NCBI GenBank assembly: GCA_040387195.1
Contig: JAZKEF010000006.1
Location: 186,001-250,000, forward strand
DNA from: UKL13-3 sp040387195
GTDB taxonomy: Bacteria; Bacteroidota; Bacteroidia; UKL13-3
Direction: 5' to 3'
DNA: 64,000 nt
Made by a program: the position numbers and the translations under genes. Below are positions 60,077 to 64,000 of the stretch, piece by piece; positions within the stretch are counted from its first letter, which is position 1; every line of letters starts with the position of its first letter. The notes below the pieces were generated by a model that was not told the origin of the DNA, did not search any database, and saw nothing but the letters and a program-made list of their open reading frames with translations.

Positions 60077-63000
60077 TTATTTAGCAATCATCAAACGTGA
60101 TGTTTTGCTTCCTTTTAATGATTCGATGTTTACGAAATAGAAACCGTTGTTCAAATCAGCAACATCAAAGTTTACGGAGTTGGTTCCGTTGTAGAAGTTT
60201 TCAGAAGCAACATGCTTCACTACTCTTCCTGTGATATCAATTACATTGATATTTACTTCTGCTGATTGCTCAACAGTGAAGTCGATGGTAACGGTACTGT
60301 TTGCAGGATTCGGATACATTACAAATGAACTGATATTGGCAACCTCTGCAATACCTACCGTGTTTCTTCCCGATACGGCAATTTTACCTGTTGTTGCACC
60401 CATAGATGAAACCACAATCGTATCGTTGATTGTTCCGTTGGTTGTTCTGTTGAAACGGCAGAATAATTTAAGGTTGGTTACTTTTCCGTCTACATCAGCT
60501 GCAACTTTCCACGATTTTTTGTAGTTGGTTGAGTCGTTCGACAATTCAAAATCTGAACCCACAGTGATTTCCAATGAATCGGTAAGGTTTGCTGCATTCA
60601 CCATAAATGATTGCGGAGCAGTTGGACCGGCAACATTGGTAATAAACTGTGTAAGTGCTGCAGTTGAAAGGTTGATGATTGGCGTTGGAGCCAATACTGC
60701 GTAACCTGATAATGCGATGATCGCACCCGGACCTGATTGTGTTGATACGTTTAATGCACTGTTCAACGGAGCATTACCCGCTACTGTTGGATTGTATCTT
60801 ACATATACTTTGGTTGCAGCAACAGTAGTACCTGTTTTGGTGATGGCTACGTTAGCTGCAAATCCTGTTGTCGAATCCAATGAAACTTCAAATCCTGCAG
60901 TAGGCGTTACGGTAATATTGCTCAACAAGCGTGAACCTGAAACAGTAACCGGAATGCTGATAGATGCTTTTCCGATAACGGTAGCAAGTGCTGGCAGGAT
61001 AGCAGGGCTTACCACTACATCCGGAGTCGACTGACCTGCAATAGCAAGTGTTAAGTTAGAAGCAGAAGGGCTGGTGATCAGCAATTGCTGAGCTCCTGTT
61101 GCACCTACTGTAGTCGGGTTGTATCTTACATACACCTGTGTGGCTGCAATGGTACCACCGGTAGTTGTATCTATTCTTAAGGTGTTGCTCCATGAAGTGT
61201 TGTTCAACGACAACTGGAATCCTTCAATTGAAAATGCAATACCCAATGTATCGGTAAGTTTGGAAGCTTTAACTGTAAACGACTGGCTTGCCGATGGTGT
61301 TCCGAAAGTGGTGGTGAAACTGTAGCTGGCAGTTGATGATTGCAAAGAAATCATACGGGCACTTGCCGATACTGCACGACCTGCAACTGCAACGGTACGT
61401 GCTGCTGCTCCCGAACTTGAAATGGTAACGTTACCTGTGGCAGTTACTCCTTTAAAGCGAACATATATTTTGGTAGATGCCAATACTGCACCTTCCGATA
61501 CATTTAAGTGCAATACCTGAACCGGAGTGGTAAATGCCGAATCTGTGCTCAATTGGAAGTTTACATTTGGAGCGGTGATGGTTACCGAATCGGTAAGGTT
61601 TGTACCACCTACTGTAATTGGGTATGCCAATGATGAATCACCGGTTACAATTTGCCATTCAGGATATGAGCTTGGTGATGATGTTAAGGTAGCAACCGGA
61701 GTAGCTCCTGTAACTCTTACCGAAATGGCATCAATACCTGTAGCAGTTAATTTGATGGTATCATTTACAGTACCTGTTGCTGTTGCAGTATAACGTACAT
61801 ATACACGTGTATTCACTTCTCCGCTTACCGGAGTAATGGCAGCTGTTGAAGCAAATCCTGAACCTGAAGTTAACGATACTTCAAAACGGGTTGGAGCAGT
61901 TACCGTAACATTACCGGTAACAAATTTTCCGGTTACCAGGAACGAGTGTTCAGCTGAAGGAACAGCTACTGCCGAAGTGAATGAAAGGGTAGCATTGCTT
62001 ACGCTTACAAAAGGTGAAGCAGGAGCAGTTGCGTTTCCGTTTACCAAAATATTGATGGCCGTAAAATCGGTTGAAGCAGATGATGAAACAGCAACAAATC
62101 CTGTAGCATTACCAACTGTTGTTTTCGAAAACTTGATGAATACTGAATCTGCTAAGATCGGACCGTTTTTAGAGATTGAAGCTGTGTAGCCCGACCCTCT
62201 TGTAAACGAAACTTCAAAATTGGCAGGAGCAGCAATCGTTACATTTCCCGTAAGGTTTGCAGCTACTATATAAATTGCTTTTACTTGTGCAGGCTCACCA
62301 ATTACATGGTTAAACACCGGCAACGAAGTTGGATTAACAGAGATAGCAGGTTGTGGAATGGTAGGTACTTTAGGATGCGTAAAACGGCTGCTTACTAAAT
62401 AAGAGCTTGAACCACCCAACGTGAAATTAACTGCCGAGAAATCGATTTGTGATAATGCACCACCTGCTGTACCTGTATATGATGGTGTGCTGATACCGAA
62501 TTTACCTATGGTGTTTGCTGTATCATTACCCGGAGTCGGGAAACTTGCAGGACCTGCAAACCACCAGCCCGCTAATGCAGCTGTAGTAAATGTTCCGCCC
62601 GGAGGGTTGGTTGATGACCACAATACATCGGTTGCAATGGCTGCCGATAATACGTTGTTGCGCATCGACAGTTCATCATTCACCGCTCTGTCTTGTACCG
62701 AAGGAGTAATACTTGCATTCGGGTGAACCATACGGAATCCTTCTGGATATCCACCGATTAATGAGTTGAAAACTGAAGTAGAAGTATTGGTTCTTAATTC
62801 CATTGCTCTACCAAAACGGGCACGTGCTGTAGTTGATAACGCATTTCTGTTTTCACCTGCACGGATAGGTCCCAATAATGTCATGTTCGAAATGATAGGT
62901 GCCGTTTTAGGCTCCGGTGCGTTGATACCCGGAGTAACTTGTCCTGCTGTTCCCAATCCTGTATTGTTATCATGCTCCAATCCGTTTGATGTACCGGTTG

Positions 63001-63937
63001 GTGAAGTTTCGAATACACCCGGATTTCTTACACCCAGCAAAAACTGGTTTTTTCCGTTGTATCCTTCATCCATATCAAAATCATCATCAGTACCTGCAAA
63101 AGCAATCAGGTATTTGTGGTTAGATGCACCACCAAACCATTCGTATGAATCGTCATTTGCATAACTTACCTGGATAAAATCGGCACGTGTTCCGTTACCT
63201 ACACCAGCAAAGGTTAATCCGTTAATTTCCTGATCCGGCAAGAAGTTGTATCCTGCATACTCAATACGCACATATCTTAAGGTACCCGAGTTATCAGCAT
63301 CATTATAATTTAAACCTCCACCATATGAAGTCAAAGGATCGGATGGCAAAGCCTCGTATTGGCGAACACCATTAGCGGTGTTGGTGTGTGCGTTACCAAC
63401 CAGCAACATACCACCCCAGTCGCCACGAACCCTGGTTCCTGTTGCTTTACCCGAAGTAAATACAATAGGCTGCTCTTTGGTTCCGATAGCATTTATCTTA
63501 CCACCTTTGGCAATGATCAATACAAACACATTGCTTGCATTTCCCCTGATCACTGTTCCCGGTTCAATCGTTAAAGTTGCTCCGTTTAATACGTGAACCG
63601 TTCCCGATACTTCGTACCAGTTATTTTTTGTCCAGGTAACGTTTCCGGAGATATCTCCCGATACTGCTACTTTATTTGCCGAAACTGCCGGGTGTTGCGC
63701 TGTGGGTGCCCACGATGCATCTCCGGGATATAAGCTGGCATTGGGTGTCCAGTTTGACCAACCTGCTGTCCAGTCGGCTGCGGTATTGGTCGGATCAGGA
63801 TTGTAACCCGTTGAAGCCGGTCGGGTTGTGCCCGTTTGACCAAACGCTCCACGAAAAGGTACGGTGTCAAAAAACTGACTGTAAGCATTCAAGCTTAGCG
63901 CCAGTGCTGCAATCATTGCTGTAGATTTTAGTTTCAT
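60077..63937 (-). CDS. Large T9SS type A surface protein, beta-helix head and six Ig-like repeats
   Basis: A 1286-aa secreted protein. Signal peptide MKLKSTAMIAALALSLNAYS is followed by a head of about 500 residues with VSGDISGNVTWTKNNWYEVS, LTIEPGTVIRGNASNV and KEQPIVFTSG, the pattern of T9SS-linked parallel beta-helix proteins. Residues about 565-1205 are six modules of about 105 residues, each with an ANLTDSVTITAP-type strand, a FEVS/FELS strand and a (V/I)YVRYNP-type strand. The last 75 residues (VMYPNPANSTVTIDFTVEQS to SRLMIAK) are a type A sorting domain. The ligand or cargo is unknown; adhesion is inference. A near -7 box (TAATCTTG) lies shortly upstream. No partner genes are next to it. 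Confidence 0.88.
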   Translation of the reverse strand: MKLKSTAMIAALALSLNAYSQFFDTVPFRGAFGQTGTTRPASTGYNPDPTNTAADWTAGWSNWTPNASLYPGDASWAPTAQHPAVSANKVAVSGDISGNVTWTKNNWYEVSGTVHVLNGATLTIEPGTVIRGNASNVFVLIIAKGGKINAIGTKEQPIVFTSGKATGTRVRGDWGGMLLVGNAHTNTANGVRQYEALPSDPLTSYGGGLNYNDADNSGTLRYVRIEYAGYNFLPDQEINGLTFAGVGNGTRADFIQVSYANDDSYEWFGGASNHKYLIAFAGTDDDFDMDEGYNGKNQFLLGVRNPGVFETSPTGTSNGLEHDNNTGLGTAGQVTPGINAPEPKTAPIISNMTLLGPIRAGENRNALSTTARARFGRAMELRTNTSTSVFNSLIGGYPEGFRMVHPNASITPSVQDRAVNDELSMRNNVLSAAIATDVLWSSTNPPGGTFTTAALAGWWFAGPASFPTPGNDTANTIGKFGISTPSYTGTAGGALSQIDFSAVNFTLGGSSSYLVSSRFTHPKVPTIPQPAISVNPTSLPVFNHVIGEPAQVKAIYIVAANLTGNVTIAAPANFEVSFTRGSGYTASISKNGPILADSVFIKFSKTTVGNATGFVAVSSSASTDFTAINILVNGNATAPASPFVSVSNATLSFTSAVAVPSAEHSFLVTGKFVTGNVTVTAPTRFEVSLTSGSGFASTAAITPVSGEVNTRVYVRYTATATGTVNDTIKLTATGIDAISVRVTGATPVATLTSSPSSYPEWQIVTGDSSLAYPITVGGTNLTDSVTITAPNVNFQLSTDSAFTTPVQVLHLNVSEGAVLASTKIYVRFKGVTATGNVTISSSGAAARTVAVAGRAVSASARMISLQSSTASYSFTTTFGTPSASQSFTVKASKLTDTLGIAFSIEGFQLSLNNTSWSNTLRIDTTTGGTIAATQVYVRYNPTTVGATGAQQLLITSPSASNLTLAIAGQSTPDVVVSPAILPALATVIGKASISIPVTVSGSRLLSNITVTPTAGFEVSLDSTTGFAANVAITKTGTTVAATKVYVRYNPTVAGNAPLNSALNVSTQSGPGAIIALSGYAVLAPTPIINLSTAALTQFITNVAGPTAPQSFMVNAANLTDSLEITVGSDFELSNDSTNYKKSWKVAADVDGKVTNLKLFCRFNRTTNGTINDTIVVSSMGATTGKIAVSGRNTVGIAEVANISSFVMYPNPANSTVTIDFTVEQSAEVNINVIDITGRVVKHVASENFYNGTNSVNFDVADLNNGFYFVNIESLKGSKTSRLMIAK

Positions 63938-64000
63938 CTTATTGTTTGTTGTGATAATAAATCAACAACAAGATTATACTCCGTGCTTGAAGCCAATGTT

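Noticed and set aside
1..64000. tRNA or rRNA genes
   Set aside because: No cloverleaf or rRNA-like sequence was recognised by eye; a tRNAscan-type search would be needed to be certain.

Overview
The window is a chromosomal segment of a member of the Bacteroidota. The evidence is: type IX secretion C-terminal sorting domains of both type A and type B, a gldH gliding lipoprotein next to ricT and holB, the conserved block nadK / DUF6089 / uppS / bamA / ompH / ompH, a fused E1 alpha-beta 2-oxoacid dehydrogenase, few Shine-Dalgarno sequences, and several promoters of the Bacteroidota form TTTG-N19..21-TAnnTTTG. The genes are intact and no prophage, transposase, rRNA, tRNA or CRISPR array was recognised. 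A free-living, probably gliding or surface-attached heterotroph is the simplest reading; genus cannot be told.

Layout. 1-896: end of a secreted Ig-like protein (cut by the window edge). 1061-4685: a minus-strand group of photolyase, CPA2 antiporter and tandem Usp protein. 4776-6827: the E1 fusion, plus strand, ending in a bidirectional terminator. 6990-27051: a 20-kb run of minus-strand genes. Its downstream half is envelope and housekeeping (two Skp/OmpH chaperones, BamA, UppS, three tandem DUF6089 barrels, NAD kinase, CBS protein, hydrolase, PabA). Its upstream half (17.1-27.1 kb) is a tightly packed surface-glycan cluster with a flippase, three SAM methyltransferases, an FkbM methyltransferase, a polysaccharide deacetylase, a GT-B glycosyltransferase and a nonulosonic (sialic-type) acid pathway: NeuB-like synthase, a CMP-sugar synthetase fused to a KdsC-type phosphatase, and a possible GT42-like transferase.

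27154-35122: two tandem LamG/Ig-like adhesins that share a duplicated N-terminal region but end in different T9SS sorting domains. 35201-37844: rpsO-pnp. 37845-38697: a gene-poor stretch with a 42-bp tandem repeat and three strong hairpins. 38698-41172: a TonB-receptor-like barrel. 41361-45984: a divergent pair, a three-part GT2-like/GT39/TPR protein and a UDP-galactopyranose-mutase-like flavoprotein. 46055-51290: holB, ricT, gldH and a ClC/CBS chloride transporter. 51292-53424: O-methyltransferase, a small unknown protein and a sugar-nucleotide transferase. 53497-55840: membrane protein, winged-helix regulator and CreD, with the same 25-bp operator-like sequence before the first and third genes. 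56210-60044: thiamine pyrophosphokinase, a histidine kinase/response regulator pair and two small single genes (GNAT, YcxB-like) each associated with a shared 22-bp motif. 60077-63937: a large T9SS type A surface protein.

The most unusual points are the nonulosonate module with its fused phosphatase and candidate transferase, the duplicated operator of the winged-helix/CreD operon, the paralogous adhesins with swapped sorting domains, the DUF6089 triplication, the GT2-like/GT39/TPR fusion and the 42-bp palindromic tandem array. None can be declared new without database searches.
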